From UBA7328 sp965247965 (GTDB taxonomy: Bacteria; Bacteroidota; Bacteroidia; Chitinophagales; Saprospiraceae), in the NCBI GenBank assembly GCA_965247965.1, contig OZ252053.1:310001-374000 (forward strand): a stretch of 64,000 nt of DNA. Reading direction: 5' to 3'. Positions 35,410-44,239 of this stretch are shown here, piece by piece. Under the pieces are notes generated by a model, which was not told the origin of the DNA, did no database searches, and was given only the letters and a program-made list of their open reading frames with translations. A program made the translations under genes and the position numbers. Position 1 is the first letter of the stretch. Each line of letters opens with the position of its first letter.

Positions 35410-37297
35410 ACCCATTTATATGGATATAATTCAAAGTTTGGCGAGAGGTCTGTTACTATTTTTTGTTGTGAAAATTGCCCTTGCGCACCCCCGACCCCTA
35501 GCGCCTCAGCAGAGTAGCTTCTGCGCTCGCGGAAAGGAGAGTCTGCGCTCAAGGTTTCTTGAATTTCTTGCCGGGAGGGCACCCTTCAGGTCTCCGACGC
35601 ACCATAGCCGCTTTGGCGACGGAGCGGCTGGGGTGGTGTGTAAGCCAAAAATAATTTTGGAACGCGCCAATTGGTTTCCAACAGACAGTGCTTTCAGAAG
35701 AAGTTGGTTACATTTCCTCGTCGTTATGTTTTTGTGCCCGCAGCTAATCAGCCAGACTCCTGAGCTCACCGTGCAAGAATTAGAGGTGATCAAGACGTAT
35801 CAATTTGACATCGCGATTGCGACGCCAGTACAGTTTGATCTGGCCGTTCCGGAATTGCAGACCGACTTGTCAAAAAAAGAATTGAAAATAGATCTCCTGC
35901 CGATCCAACTGGAAGAAATCTCGTACCAGATCAAGCCTTTGGCACACATTCCACAAAAAAGTAAATATTACAATGGCTATCTCAATGCTCATTACGGCAA
36001 TAAAGAAAACATGGATATAAATGTATCGTTCAGGCGCATGGTTCCCAATTATTTCATTTACGGCATAGAGGGCGAATTCTACAAAATAAACGATTCTGAA
36101 GTCCTGGACAAGAATTTGAGTACTGTCAGAGGATCCACTTTTTTGCGATACTTTCTTTCTCAAAAGACTTGGCTCCAGCTCAGCGGTAAATACGCACATC
36201 TGTCTGCTGGTGTCTATGGATTTAACACCGCGGAAACAATAAGCAGTACAGGAGAAGAAAACCGGCTTGACATTCGCAAATTGAACAATGCAGTCGATCT
36301 GCATCACCAATTGAACAATAAAGATCTCTTTTTAAACTATGAGCTGGAAATTAATAAAACTTCGAACAGAACTTCGAGTATTAATGAGGTCCTATTGAGA
36401 AACAACCTCAATATTGGCAATCAATTTTCAAATGGCCTTTCGCTCAACATTAATATTTCTAATGAACATCTCGCAAAATCGCTCCCTTCTCAATCCCATC
36501 GTTCCTTGAGCCAAGGCAGGCTGACGGCGATATATATGAAGAAAGGCCTGGGCATTAAGGCAGAGGCTAAAGCAGCCTATTTCAAAAATGCATGGCAGAT
36601 CGATCCGAATGCCGAACTATTCTTCAAATCGGAAAATCACAAAGTAGAATGGCACTATCGCACTTCCTACGATCTATTCACATATGATCAAGGATTGAAT
36701 TCGATTTATTTCATTAATATGGAAAACCTGAACTCCGAAATCACGGAGACGCAGTCTATCGGCGGCAGCTATGAATATCAGAAAAGATCTTCGCACAGCT
36801 TTCAAATCGGAGCCAACTACCTCGATCTGACGAATGGACTTATATGGCGGCATAATCCAGTGAATAAACAATTCTTCGATCCCGACTTTTTGGATTACAG
36901 TTACTATCTGTTCGAAGTTCGACATCTTTTCTACTTTCTTCGAAGTCTTAGTTTTTCTCAAGAATTTAATTATCGACTCCTCGATAAAATTGAGAAGTCT
37001 GCCCTGCCACATACGCAGGACTATACCTTAGAAAGCTCGTTGACTTATTCAGTAGGTAAATTTGAGTTCGATTTATCTTACATTTTAGGTGATCAAGTCC
37101 ATTACACGACTGGCCTAGATTATTCAGAAACATCTGATTATCAGCATGATATAGGATTTTCCGTGACTTACCGACCTCATGAGCAGTTGAAAATTCAGGC
37201 CGAGGGGCTTGATCTATTGGACAATCGGTTTGAGCGATTTGGGGGATATGCGGATTATGGGCGGAGGTTTAGGGTTGGGGTGTTTGGGAAATTTTAA
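35399..37297 (+). CDS. Outer-membrane beta-barrel (TonB-receptor-like porin) with an inserted segment after its signal peptide
   Basis: A 632-aa protein. A first signal-like segment (DIIQSLARGLLLFFVVKIALA) is followed by ~75 residues of basic, odd sequence (GKESLRSRF...RSPTHHSRFGDGAAGVV), then a second hydrophobic segment (WLHFLVVMFLCPQLISQ). The mature start QTPELTVQELEVIKTYQFDIAIATP has the EVxVxKxY...A pattern of the barrel proteins that accompany large TPR proteins. The rest is alternating beta-strand sequence ending in GGYADYGRRFRVGVFGKF with a terminal Phe, typical of outer-membrane insertion. The odd segment looks like an intergenic repeat captured in frame. Alternatively translation starts nearer 35734. 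Confidence 0.8.
   Translation: MMNKPIYMDIIQSLARGLLLFFVVKIALAHPRPLAPQQSSFCARGKESLRSRFLEFLAGRAPFRSPTHHSRFGDGAAGVVCKPKIILERANWFPTDSAFRRSWLHFLVVMFLCPQLISQTPELTVQELEVIKTYQFDIAIATPVQFDLAVPELQTDLSKKELKIDLLPIQLEEISYQIKPLAHIPQKSKYYNGYLNAHYGNKENMDINVSFRRMVPNYFIYGIEGEFYKINDSEVLDKNLSTVRGSTFLRYFLSQKTWLQLSGKYAHLSAGVYGFNTAETISSTGEENRLDIRKLNNAVDLHHQLNNKDLFLNYELEINKTSNRTSSINEVLLRNNLNIGNQFSNGLSLNINISNEHLAKSLPSQSHRSLSQGRLTAIYMKKGLGIKAEAKAAYFKNAWQIDPNAELFFKSENHKVEWHYRTSYDLFTYDQGLNSIYFINMENLNSEITETQSIGGSYEYQKRSSHSFQIGANYLDLTNGLIWRHNPVNKQFFDPDFLDYSYYLFEVRHLFYFLRSLSFSQEFNYRLLDKIEKSALPHTQDYTLESSLTYSVGKFEFDLSYILGDQVHYTTGLDYSETSDYQHDIGFSVTYRPHEQLKIQAEGLDLLDNRFERFGGYADYGRRFRVGVFGKF
35482..35648. repeat. GC-rich palindromic repeat inside the barrel gene
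   Basis: A GC-rich block within an AT-leaning gene: CGCACCCCCGACCCC near the left end is partly complementary to GGGGTGGTGTG near the right (35633-35643), enclosing CCGCTTTGGCGACGGAGCGG (35610-35629), which is itself a hairpin. Its translation is low-complexity and unlike the flanking barrel. It fits a dispersed palindromic element read through in frame. Confidence 0.5.
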
Positions 37298-37389
37298 AGC
37301 TCGTTTGAGTTATCGTAAAGTCTTTATTTTTGAACAAAGCAATTAGCGAACTGATAAACGCTAATTCTTTACGAGCAGCGAAACAAGGG

Positions 37390-38367
37390 CTAAGTCTGAT
37401 GCAGCTCCCTCTTCCCCATTGTCCAATCGTCCAAACTGAATTCTGATTTTCGGGCCCTCTTCGGAGCGCTTAACTGATCCAGGATGATCGACCATAATTT
37501 TTCGTATGGGATCACTTCGACAATTCTGTCTGGATCGATTTTGTGCGCCTCTTCTTCTAACCTCCTCAAATAGAGGCCTAGTCTTCGTTCTACAACTTTT
37601 GGGTGAAAATTATTTTGTGGTACGAGAAGGAGCATTTTGATAAAGCAACTGCTTCGGTAGTTGGGAGTTGATTTTTTCAGATAGGTGTGACAAAAAGCTT
37701 TGAGCGCGTAAATTCTTTGCTCCATGCTGTCGTAGTCTCTTCTGCAAATACTAAACAGCAATTGTGAAATGATATATGGCACCTTCATATCACCTAATTG
37801 GTCTCTGTGTTTGTCCAGGAACTTGAAGTGCTTGTGGATGAAGTGGGTGGTGGGTTTTTCGCTTTGTACCAAACCCACAAGTCTAAGGAATTGTACGTAG
37901 GAGCCAAGTAAGACCCACCGTATTCTGTGGTGAAGTGGTTGGTGATCGAAATTGCGGTGGTCGATCATTTGCAGGTACGTTTCTCGGGCCTGGTGATAGG
38001 TACGCGAAATCAATAAAGCCCTCAGTTTGAGTTCAAGACAAATAAACCAATTGGAATGTCCATGTCTTGATATTTGCAGTGCCTGATCAAGGTACATGAA
38101 TGATTTTTTCAAACTGTTTAGGTAAAATTGTGCGTAGATCAATTTAAATATGAATAGCTCCTTCGCCACTTTGTGTTCATACGGCAATGAACAAAAATGC
38201 CGGTAAGCCTTGATGGCTATTTGCTCTACAGCCTCATAGTCACCCTGAAGCTCATCCAGATAAAGCATAATCATGTAGTGGAATAAATAAAATCGGTGAG
38301 ATCTAATTTTTTCAGATGGTAACTTGTTTTCTGCCAAATAAGCCACAGCGAATTGTGTCGCTAGTTT
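37390..38367 (-). pseudogene. 3' part of a large hypothetical gene (gene X) cut by an insertion sequence
   Basis: The frame encodes about 326 aa, rich in aromatic, His and Leu residues with helical-hairpin periodicity (ELFIFKLIYAQFYLNSLKKSFMYLDQALQISRHGH...), TPR-like but without clear consensus. It starts inside a gene: reading upstream, the frame continues in phase across the IS copy at 38368-40685 into 40691-41005 (TDQK|LATQFAVAYLAENK). The end is native (stop at 37390). Function unknown. Confidence 0.8.
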
Positions 38368-38376
38368 CAGAACTCC

Positions 38377-40086
38377 TTACCTCTCGCAATCTAAATTCGC
38401 TGTTATTTTGAAGATCATGCGCAAATTTGATCCAGGGAATATGGTTTCAGTTTTGTTGAGCAGGTCTGCAATCTGTTTGGCTGCATGATTAAATCTTGGT
38501 GCAGAAAGAGAGTGCAAGGTTATAGTCAGCGTTTTACTCTTATAATCCGGAATCAAGTCAGCGTTGTTGCTGATGATTTGTTTGATGAACATTCTTTTTT
38601 CGTCTTTTGCCCTATTGAGGTGGTCACAAGCCACAGCTGCCACAGATGATTCTGCTCTGTAAGCGATCATCTTTATTACATTCATGAACAGTTTACTTTC
38701 GGTTTTTAACTTGTTATACCTTTTCTGCTCGGGCATACGCTCAAGAGTTATTCTGGCAGGAATATCATTTCTGAGGGTGGCGATCTTGTTTTCTTCTTTT
38801 CGAAGAATATCAATTTTGTGTTTATACTTCATTTGTCTTTCGGTTATTTCAGGAAGTTTGTCAATTTTCTCATCCATAGCTAGTTCTGCAAGAGGGAAGA
38901 ACTTGGCTTCTAACCGGGTGATCTTTTCCCTGAGTTTTTTCAGTTGGTTTGTTAATTTTCGGTATTGTGGGTTGACCACTTCCCGATTGGGATCAATACT
39001 TTCTACCCCAAATTGAATCATTTTATCAAAATCATAGTCTTGAATGAGGTAACTGAAGAAGTTTTCCTGACACCACCTTCCAAACATTCTGCCTGCTATC
39101 AATGCTATTCCCAAAGTAGGGTGAGTGGTGATAATAGCGGTTTGATGTTCACCCTTTTCAGACAAGCTTCTGATCTCTCTGAAAGTGTGTCCTCCAAGCG
39201 TTACTTCTTTCTCGCACAATTGCATGGTTACATCCTGGCTAAGTACTTGTGTATCAGTGGATTCAAAGTCATCTTTATTCCATGAATCTCGCACATCCTT
39301 GCGATATGTAATCACGGCTATTCTATACCTTTCCCACAGGTGGTTAAAGAAAGCAGGTTCGTAAGCCTCCCTGTCAAAAATAAAGGTGCATTGAGGGCTT
39401 TGTCGATCATCCTCCTCTTGTATCTCAGTAAGTAATTTGGTTTGTAGCATTTGTGGAATAATCAGGTCTTGTATTGCTTCTTTTATTTTCTCTGTCAATT
39501 GCCCTATCACCATCATAACAGGCATCCCTTGTGCATCGTGAACCCAATACTCCGTAGTGGCGCTTAAACACAATTTTTGTCTCGCAATATATTTGACAGG
39601 TAGATTAGCTTTGCCTCCATAATAGATCCGTTGGTGACCATCTATATATAAAAAAGATGAGTCCTCATTATCCTCATCTCTATACCAGTGATCGATCAGA
39701 AGGTTGTTCAGTTCAACGGCTTTTTCCTGCTTGCTCAGCAAATCTATTTTCTCTCGCAAACACCGAACTTCTGGTATACGATCCAAGCCTATTATCCTGC
39801 CGATCTCCCCTGGTTTACATTGTTTGAGTTGTTCGGGATTTTTGATGCGCAACAGGGCCATGAAGGCCAAAGTCAATAGTATCGACCTTAGTCCGTAATA
39901 GTGTGATGAAGGTAACTCATATACCTGTTTTGTCTTGAATAACCCATGCTCTATCAAGGCAGGTAAGAGGAATAATACCCCTGCTCCGCATAAAGCTTCG
40001 CTGTTGTCAAACTTCACCTCAGCATGACCAGACAACCCAAGAGATGCACCTATCCTGTCTTCAGAGCGGCTTGTGGCTATGCCCAT
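38377..40086 (-). CDS. DDE-type transposase ORF2, copy 1
   Basis: A 569-aa frame. Catalytic-type motifs: SFLYIDGHQRIYYGGK (Asp), CTFIFDREAYEPAFFNHLWERYRIAVITYRK (Asp) and a helical C-terminal half with ALIAGRMFGRWCQENFFSYL. The ATG at 40086 is probably not the real start: the frame stays open upstream to the A8 run of ORF1 with no stop, so a -1 frameshift would give a fused protein of about 740 aa. Confidence 0.85.
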   Translation of the reverse strand: MGIATSRSEDRIGASLGLSGHAEVKFDNSEALCGAGVLFLLPALIEHGLFKTKQVYELPSSHYYGLRSILLTLAFMALLRIKNPEQLKQCKPGEIGRIIGLDRIPEVRCLREKIDLLSKQEKAVELNNLLIDHWYRDEDNEDSSFLYIDGHQRIYYGGKANLPVKYIARQKLCLSATTEYWVHDAQGMPVMMVIGQLTEKIKEAIQDLIIPQMLQTKLLTEIQEEDDRQSPQCTFIFDREAYEPAFFNHLWERYRIAVITYRKDVRDSWNKDDFESTDTQVLSQDVTMQLCEKEVTLGGHTFREIRSLSEKGEHQTAIITTHPTLGIALIAGRMFGRWCQENFFSYLIQDYDFDKMIQFGVESIDPNREVVNPQYRKLTNQLKKLREKITRLEAKFFPLAELAMDEKIDKLPEITERQMKYKHKIDILRKEENKIATLRNDIPARITLERMPEQKRYNKLKTESKLFMNVIKMIAYRAESSVAAVACDHLNRAKDEKRMFIKQIISNNADLIPDYKSKTLTITLHSLSAPRFNHAAKQIADLLNKTETIFPGSNLRMIFKITANLDCER

Positions 40087-40148
40087 CGGCGTAGATTGGT
40101 CTAGGTCATTGCGATCATTTAAGGTCGAGCCATTTCCACCTTCACACT

Positions 40149-40610
40149 CTATTTTGAACTTTTTTTTAAAGTGCCTTTTTCAATGTGATAGCGTATCGAC
40201 GATTCTGAAATCCCTTCTTGTTTTGAGATACTCAAATTACTTTGTCTCTTATCCAGCTTCGATTGTATCCGCTCCACTAGTTTACCAACCATCTTGTATG
40301 CTTTGCCTTTTCTGGCATCAGGCCCGAAAAATCCAGATTCTCCCTTCTCCTTGTATTTTCTATACGATCTTCTGACACTGTCTATACTCACTCCAAAAGC
40401 CCGCTGAACTTCAGCTCGGCTGCACAATCCTTTATCTATAAAATTGCTAGTTATGAATCTGAAAGCATTAAGATCGTCACTCGAATGACTATATACAGGT
40501 AAGCCATTGGCTATGTATTGTACAATACCGTCTTGGGTGTGTACTCCAAGACAATGAGAGATCATCTTTGTATCTTTAGGGAAGAAGGGGAATTGTAACT
40601 GCATATACAA
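40149..40610 (-). CDS. HTH protein ORF1 of the two-ORF IS, copy 1
   Basis: A 153-aa protein with two helix-turn-helix-like segments: SRAEVQRAFGVSIDSVRRSYRKYKEKG and SISKQEGISESSIRYHIEKG. It ends ...TLKKSSK at a TTT-A8-GT run. In the 0 frame this reads TTA AAA AAA AGT, a classic -1 slippery context leading into ORF2. It is the likely DNA-binding N-terminal part of the transposase. Confidence 0.85.
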   Translation of the reverse strand: MYMQLQFPFFPKDTKMISHCLGVHTQDGIVQYIANGLPVYSHSSDDLNAFRFITSNFIDKGLCSRAEVQRAFGVSIDSVRRSYRKYKEKGESGFFGPDARKGKAYKMVGKLVERIQSKLDKRQSNLSISKQEGISESSIRYHIEKGTLKKSSK

Positions 40611-40690
40611 AAATATGAAGCAGTTTTAATTCGCGAGGTCTACTCCCTATTACCCTGAATTTATTGGGACGGGTAAGGAGTTCTGAGTTT

Positions 40691-41005
40691 TTGGTCAGTA
40701 GGACTTCCCACAGCGTGAGAACCAATTCGCGCCCAAGCCAACTCTGCTTTTGTCTCTTTTTTTAGAATATCAGAGTGTCTTTCATGTATTGCAGAATATT
40801 TTGCTACGCCATTGGTATCGATCTCTTTATAGCTGTAATACAAGCACAGTTGCTTGCTTACATCTACTACGATATCAGTAAAATCATATGCTATGGCCCG
40901 TTTTAATAGATTTTCACCTACGTCGACTACACTGTGATTTCTTCCAAGACCTATTAGAGTTTTAAATATGGCATGTTGCTTAATAGCCTTATACTGAGCT
41001 TGCTG
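40691..41005 (-). pseudogene. Internal part of gene X between the two-ORF IS and IS21
   Basis: The minus frame reads about 105 codons (QAQYKAIKQHAIFKTLIG..., LCLYYSYKEIDTNGVAKYSA..., GSHAVGSPTDQK) and joins in phase to 37390-38367 when the IS is removed. On its upstream side it ends at the IS21 terminus at 41006. The N-terminal part of gene X is not found on the other side of the IS21, so it has been lost from this locus. Confidence 0.8.
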
Positions 41006-41118
41006 TGTAGATTACGGTTGAAAACTGGGCCAGAATTCGGTTGAAAAGTGAGCCAGTTGAGAGAGGCGAAGTTATGCATTTTGATGAAAGAATAACCATT
41101 AATATTTTTTGAGAGAAA

Positions 41119-41877
41119 TTAAAGTTGTTGATTAAGTTTTTCTGATTCTTTGACTCTGAAGGATTTTCCATTCATGTTGACCAGGATGGCTTTATGGGTG
41201 AGTCGGTCAACTATGGCAGCAGTGAGAACTTCATCACCAAATATTTCTGTCCACCGATCAAAACTCAGGTTGGTTGTGATAATGGTTGACTTTCTACCAG
41301 CTCTGAGGCTAAGATGAGTAAAAAGTAATTCTGCAGCCTCTTTGTCAAAGGACACATAACCGAACTCGTCACACACGACCAGATCGTATTTTTCAAAACG
41401 AGATTCCAGGGTACGGAGCATTTTGTGAGACCTGGCTTCGTTGATTTGGGTTATCAGCCTGGGAATGGCAGTAAACAAGACAGTGAAATCGAGTGTGCAG
41501 GCTTTGATGGCCAGGCCAATAGCGATGTGTGTTTTACCGGTACCGGGATTACCAGCCAGGATGAGATTTTGTCCATCTTTTATAAAATCGAGACGTTCGA
41601 GAGTAGCCAGTTTGTTTTGTGCATCATTGGGGAGTTCAGATTTGATCAGATCGTGGATTTGTTTTTTATACGGGAATCCGGCTCTTCGGATACGCTGTTT
41701 TTTTCTCCGGATGAGCCGCCCGTCATATTCGGTGATCATAAGATCGAGCAAGTAGCGTTCAAAAGAATGATTGCTTTTAGCAGCACTTTTTGCCTGTTCG
41801 GCGTACTCTGTTCTGAATGCAGGCAGCCTAAGCAGACGTGAGTAATAATCAATTTGTTGTTCCATTTTTGCTTGCAT
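41119..41877 (-). CDS. istB: IS21 helper ATPase IstB
   Basis: A 252-aa AAA+ protein that assists IstA in target choice. Walker A AGNPGTGKTHIAIGLAIKA near residue 106, Walker B DLVVCDEFGYVSFD, sensor region STIITTNLSFDRWTEIFGDEVLTAAIVDRLTH and the C-terminal SFRVKESEKL. It appears intact and overlaps no other ORF. Confidence 0.95.
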   Translation of the reverse strand: MQAKMEQQIDYYSRLLRLPAFRTEYAEQAKSAAKSNHSFERYLLDLMITEYDGRLIRRKKQRIRRAGFPYKKQIHDLIKSELPNDAQNKLATLERLDFIKDGQNLILAGNPGTGKTHIAIGLAIKACTLDFTVLFTAIPRLITQINEARSHKMLRTLESRFEKYDLVVCDEFGYVSFDKEAAELLFTHLSLRAGRKSTIITTNLSFDRWTEIFGDEVLTAAIVDRLTHKAILVNMNGKSFRVKESEKLNQQL

Positions 41878-41896
41878 TGTTGAGATTTTATTCGAA

Positions 41897-42976
41897 TTAA
41901 AAAATAGCCTGTATGTCTTGAAGTTGTTTTACACAATTAAGACTTATCTGTTCAGTCAAAGGGCTCGGGATGGTGAGTGCCTGAGCCTCGTTTTTCTTTT
42001 TCATCAGGGCTTGTACCATAAAGATGATTTTGTCACTGGTCAGGGGAGAGTTCAAAGTAGTTTTTAGACATTGATCAACTGCGGAGGTTATTATTGAGGT
42101 AGATAAATGATGTTTGGTGGCGTAACTAATCACGTCAATAAATACCTTGGGTTGATCTGAAAAATATTGTTTGTAAAGTGCGATCAAATCGGTATCAGCC
42201 TGAAGAAAGGCTTCGCTGTTTGACAAAGCACCAGGCTTTACGGCTAATGTCTTCAGATAGTGCTCTATTTTAATGAACCATTGATACTTACAGTGTCTTC
42301 TCTGATGAATGTCCACTACATCGCCATTTTTATCATAAATGTGAATGTGCAAAGGGTAAATTTTCACATCCACTATGGGGCCGCGCAAGTTTTCAGGAAT
42401 AGAATAGTGATTGGTATCAACCGAGATGGTGTGATACTTGTCTACTCTTAATGTCTGGATCAGGGCGGTATCATAGGCTGAAACAGGCAGAACTGTCATA
42501 TGAATTTTCTCCTCGCACACACGTTCAGCGAATGTTTTAGACTCACCTTTTGATTTTCTATTGTTAAGTCTGATCAGTTTTTGCTTCAGGTGTCGATTAG
42601 CCGAATCGAGGTCGATAAACTCATCATTTTGAGCAAAGGCTTTGCGGCGCACATATTCAACACTTCGCTCTACACGTCCCTTTTCATTGGCTCTATACAC
42701 ATTGCAAAAACGAATATCAAATTGATAGTATGTGCTGATTTTAAGTAGATCATCTGTAGGTTTCTTACCTGCCCGTTCGGTAGACGGGTCTGCATTTCGC
42801 ATGGTAAATCTTGCTACTGCTGTACGCATATTGTCGTACACTATCTGTGATGGCACACCACCAATGTGGCTCAGATAGTGTACATGAGCGTGCAAGAAAC
42901 TGATCATAACTCGTGCCGCGTCACGCGGTATCCTGGCGGTAGTAAAGACGAGCCCATCGGTAATTGCTGTACCCAT
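41897..42976 (-). CDS. istA: IS21 transposase IstA, C-terminal frame
   Basis: A 359-aa frame holding the rest of the integrase core: SFLHAHVHYLSHIGGVPSQIVYDNMRTAV (second Asp), IRFCNVYRANEKGRVERSVEYVRRKAF (Glu region) and the C-terminal beta domain (YHTISVDTNHYSIPENLRGPIVDVKIYPLHIHIYDKNGDVV). Its first ~18 codons are an out-of-frame reading of the upstream part. The change of frame coincides with the palindrome CCGCGTGACGCGG at about 42915-42927. Confidence 0.85.
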   Translation of the reverse strand: MGTAITDGLVFTTARIPRDAARVMISFLHAHVHYLSHIGGVPSQIVYDNMRTAVARFTMRNADPSTERAGKKPTDDLLKISTYYQFDIRFCNVYRANEKGRVERSVEYVRRKAFAQNDEFIDLDSANRHLKQKLIRLNNRKSKGESKTFAERVCEEKIHMTVLPVSAYDTALIQTLRVDKYHTISVDTNHYSIPENLRGPIVDVKIYPLHIHIYDKNGDVVDIHQRRHCKYQWFIKIEHYLKTLAVKPGALSNSEAFLQADTDLIALYKQYFSDQPKVFIDVISYATKHHLSTSIITSAVDQCLKTTLNSPLTSDKIIFMVQALMKKKNEAQALTIPSPLTEQISLNCVKQLQDIQAIF

Positions 42977-43490
42977 TGGTAAATACAGCCAGCATCAATC
43001 TTTTCTGTTTTCCCTCTATTGTCAATTTAACTTCTGCCCAATCAAACTCACTGTTTTGCCCTGGGTCAATGTGCTGGCGTATGAAAATCTCCTGACCTTT
43101 TCTCAAGTGCTGTTTTACATATTCACATACCGTAGTATAGCTGATTTCAAAACCATCGGCGATCAGTGCCTCGTGCATGTCTATACGCCGCATGCATTGT
43201 TTGGCCAAACCCGAACAATGTTTGCGCTCATTATCTTTAACAAACTGATCTATCCTGGTTCGTATCTGTTGGGTAAGTTTGCGTTTGGTACGAGAAGAAC
43301 AATCGTACCGAGGTGGATCCAAAATGCCTTTAGAAGAACGGTCCTGCAAAGAACGATTCTTCTCATATTCATCAATATACTTCTTGACTGTATTGCGCGA
43401 TAATCCCAGATCCTTACTGATCTTTCGTTGGGATATTCCCTGATCAAAATAGCGCAGAATAATATCTTGTTTTTGTAGCATAGTTATCAT
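42921..43490 (-). CDS. istA: IS21 transposase IstA, N-terminal frame (frameshifted)
   Basis: A 189-aa frame with the helix-turn-helix SQRKISKDLGLSRNTVKKYIDEYEK, a linker, and the start of the DDE core GQNSEFDWAEVKLTIEGKQKRLMLAVFTNGYSNYRWARLYY (first Asp). It stops at a TGA inside the palindrome where the downstream frame takes over. Full-length IstA would need both frames, so this copy is probably inactive unless frameshifting occurs. Confidence 0.85.
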   Translation of the reverse strand: MITMLQKQDIILRYFDQGISQRKISKDLGLSRNTVKKYIDEYEKNRSLQDRSSKGILDPPRYDCSSRTKRKLTQQIRTRIDQFVKDNERKHCSGLAKQCMRRIDMHEALIADGFEISYTTVCEYVKQHLRKGQEIFIRQHIDPGQNSEFDWAEVKLTIEGKQKRLMLAVFTNGYSNYRWARLYYRQDTA

Positions 43491-43593
43491 GTTTAATAGT
43501 GCAAAACATATGATGGTTATGCATCATATCTGCCATGATAACTGGCTCAGTTTTCAATTGGAATTCTGGCTCAGTTTTCAACCGTAATCTACA

Positions 43594-44225
43594 CCATCAT
43601 GATTATGTTAAGTTCTTTTGCAACTCCTTGAGGTGGATAATGTCCAATTTCTTTAAGCTTTGAACTTATCTTTCCGCGCAACCGCTTACTTGACTTCTCA
43701 CTTGGTTTGATATGCCAATAATGTTTGCCTTTATTGAACAAGCATCTGTCATATCTGATCGTGAATCCTAAAAAGTGTAATGGTTCTTTCTTCGCTTTCA
43801 CCATCTTACTCTTTTCTTCGTTGATCTTTAGACCCATTCGATCCACTATGCTCATCAGCTTCTTTAACACTTCCTCTCCTATCTCCTTTCCCATTAGTAC
43901 AAAATCATCTGCATACCTCACTATCTTCACTCCTTGTTGGGTGAATATACTCTTTTTGTTATTCACTATTCTGTCCAATAGATGTAAGTAGATATTGGAT
44001 AATAACGGTGATATTACTCCGCCTTGTGGAGTTCCTACTTTGTTGCGCTTTCCTCCTTTCATCTTACCTTCCTCAACGTATGGTGTCTTCAACCATAACT
44101 TTATCAGATCGATAATCCGATTATCGGATATGCGCAGTTTTAATACCCTTATCAACCGATCATGCGGTATCGTGTCAAAGTATTTGCTCAGATCGGCGTC
44201 ATACACCTCCGTCTTTCCTTCATGG
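43594..44225 (-). pseudogene. ltrA: Group II intron reverse transcriptase/maturase, middle part
   Basis: The frame reads YDADLSKYFDTIPHDRLIRVL, GTPQGGVISPLLSNIYLHLLD, the catalytic VRYADDFVLM, and KEPLHFLGFTIRYD (RT blocks 3-7). Its upstream side joins in phase with 46554-47078 once the second IS copy is removed (DIKTN|LHEGKTEVYDADLSKY). Downstream it is broken by the IS21 end, which supplies the last residues and the stop. The maturase X domain is therefore missing. Confidence 0.88.
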
Positions 44226-44239
44226 AGATTCAGAACTCC

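Larger units (their letters stand above)
38368..40685 (-). mobile_element. Two-ORF insertion sequence, copy 1 (in gene X)
   Basis: The element is 2318 bp long with ends CAGAACTCCTTACC and GGTAAGGAGTTCTG as terminal inverted repeats. It is flanked by AGTTT on both sides (38363-38367, 40686-40690), a 5-bp target duplication. It carries a small HTH ORF and a long DDE-type ORF on the minus strand, linked by an A8 slippage site. A second copy lies at 44231-46548 and differs at a single base that I detected. I cannot assign a named IS family with confidence. Confidence 0.92.
41006..43593 (-). mobile_element. IS21-family insertion sequence lacking target duplications
   Basis: The element is 2588 bp long. 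The ends read TGTAGATTACGGTTGAAAAC and its complement, with further subterminal repeats of GGTTGAAAA/CAGTTTTCAA spaced inside, as usual for IS21. It carries istA (in two frames) and istB. The flanking bases do not match (CTTGC to the left, CCATCAT to the right), and the flanks belong to two different disrupted genes. Confidence 0.9.

Noticed and set aside
40661..40843. A 60-aa minus-strand ORF ending in RTPYPSQ
   Set aside because: The last residues are translated from the IS terminal repeat; the true frame is an internal part of gene X.
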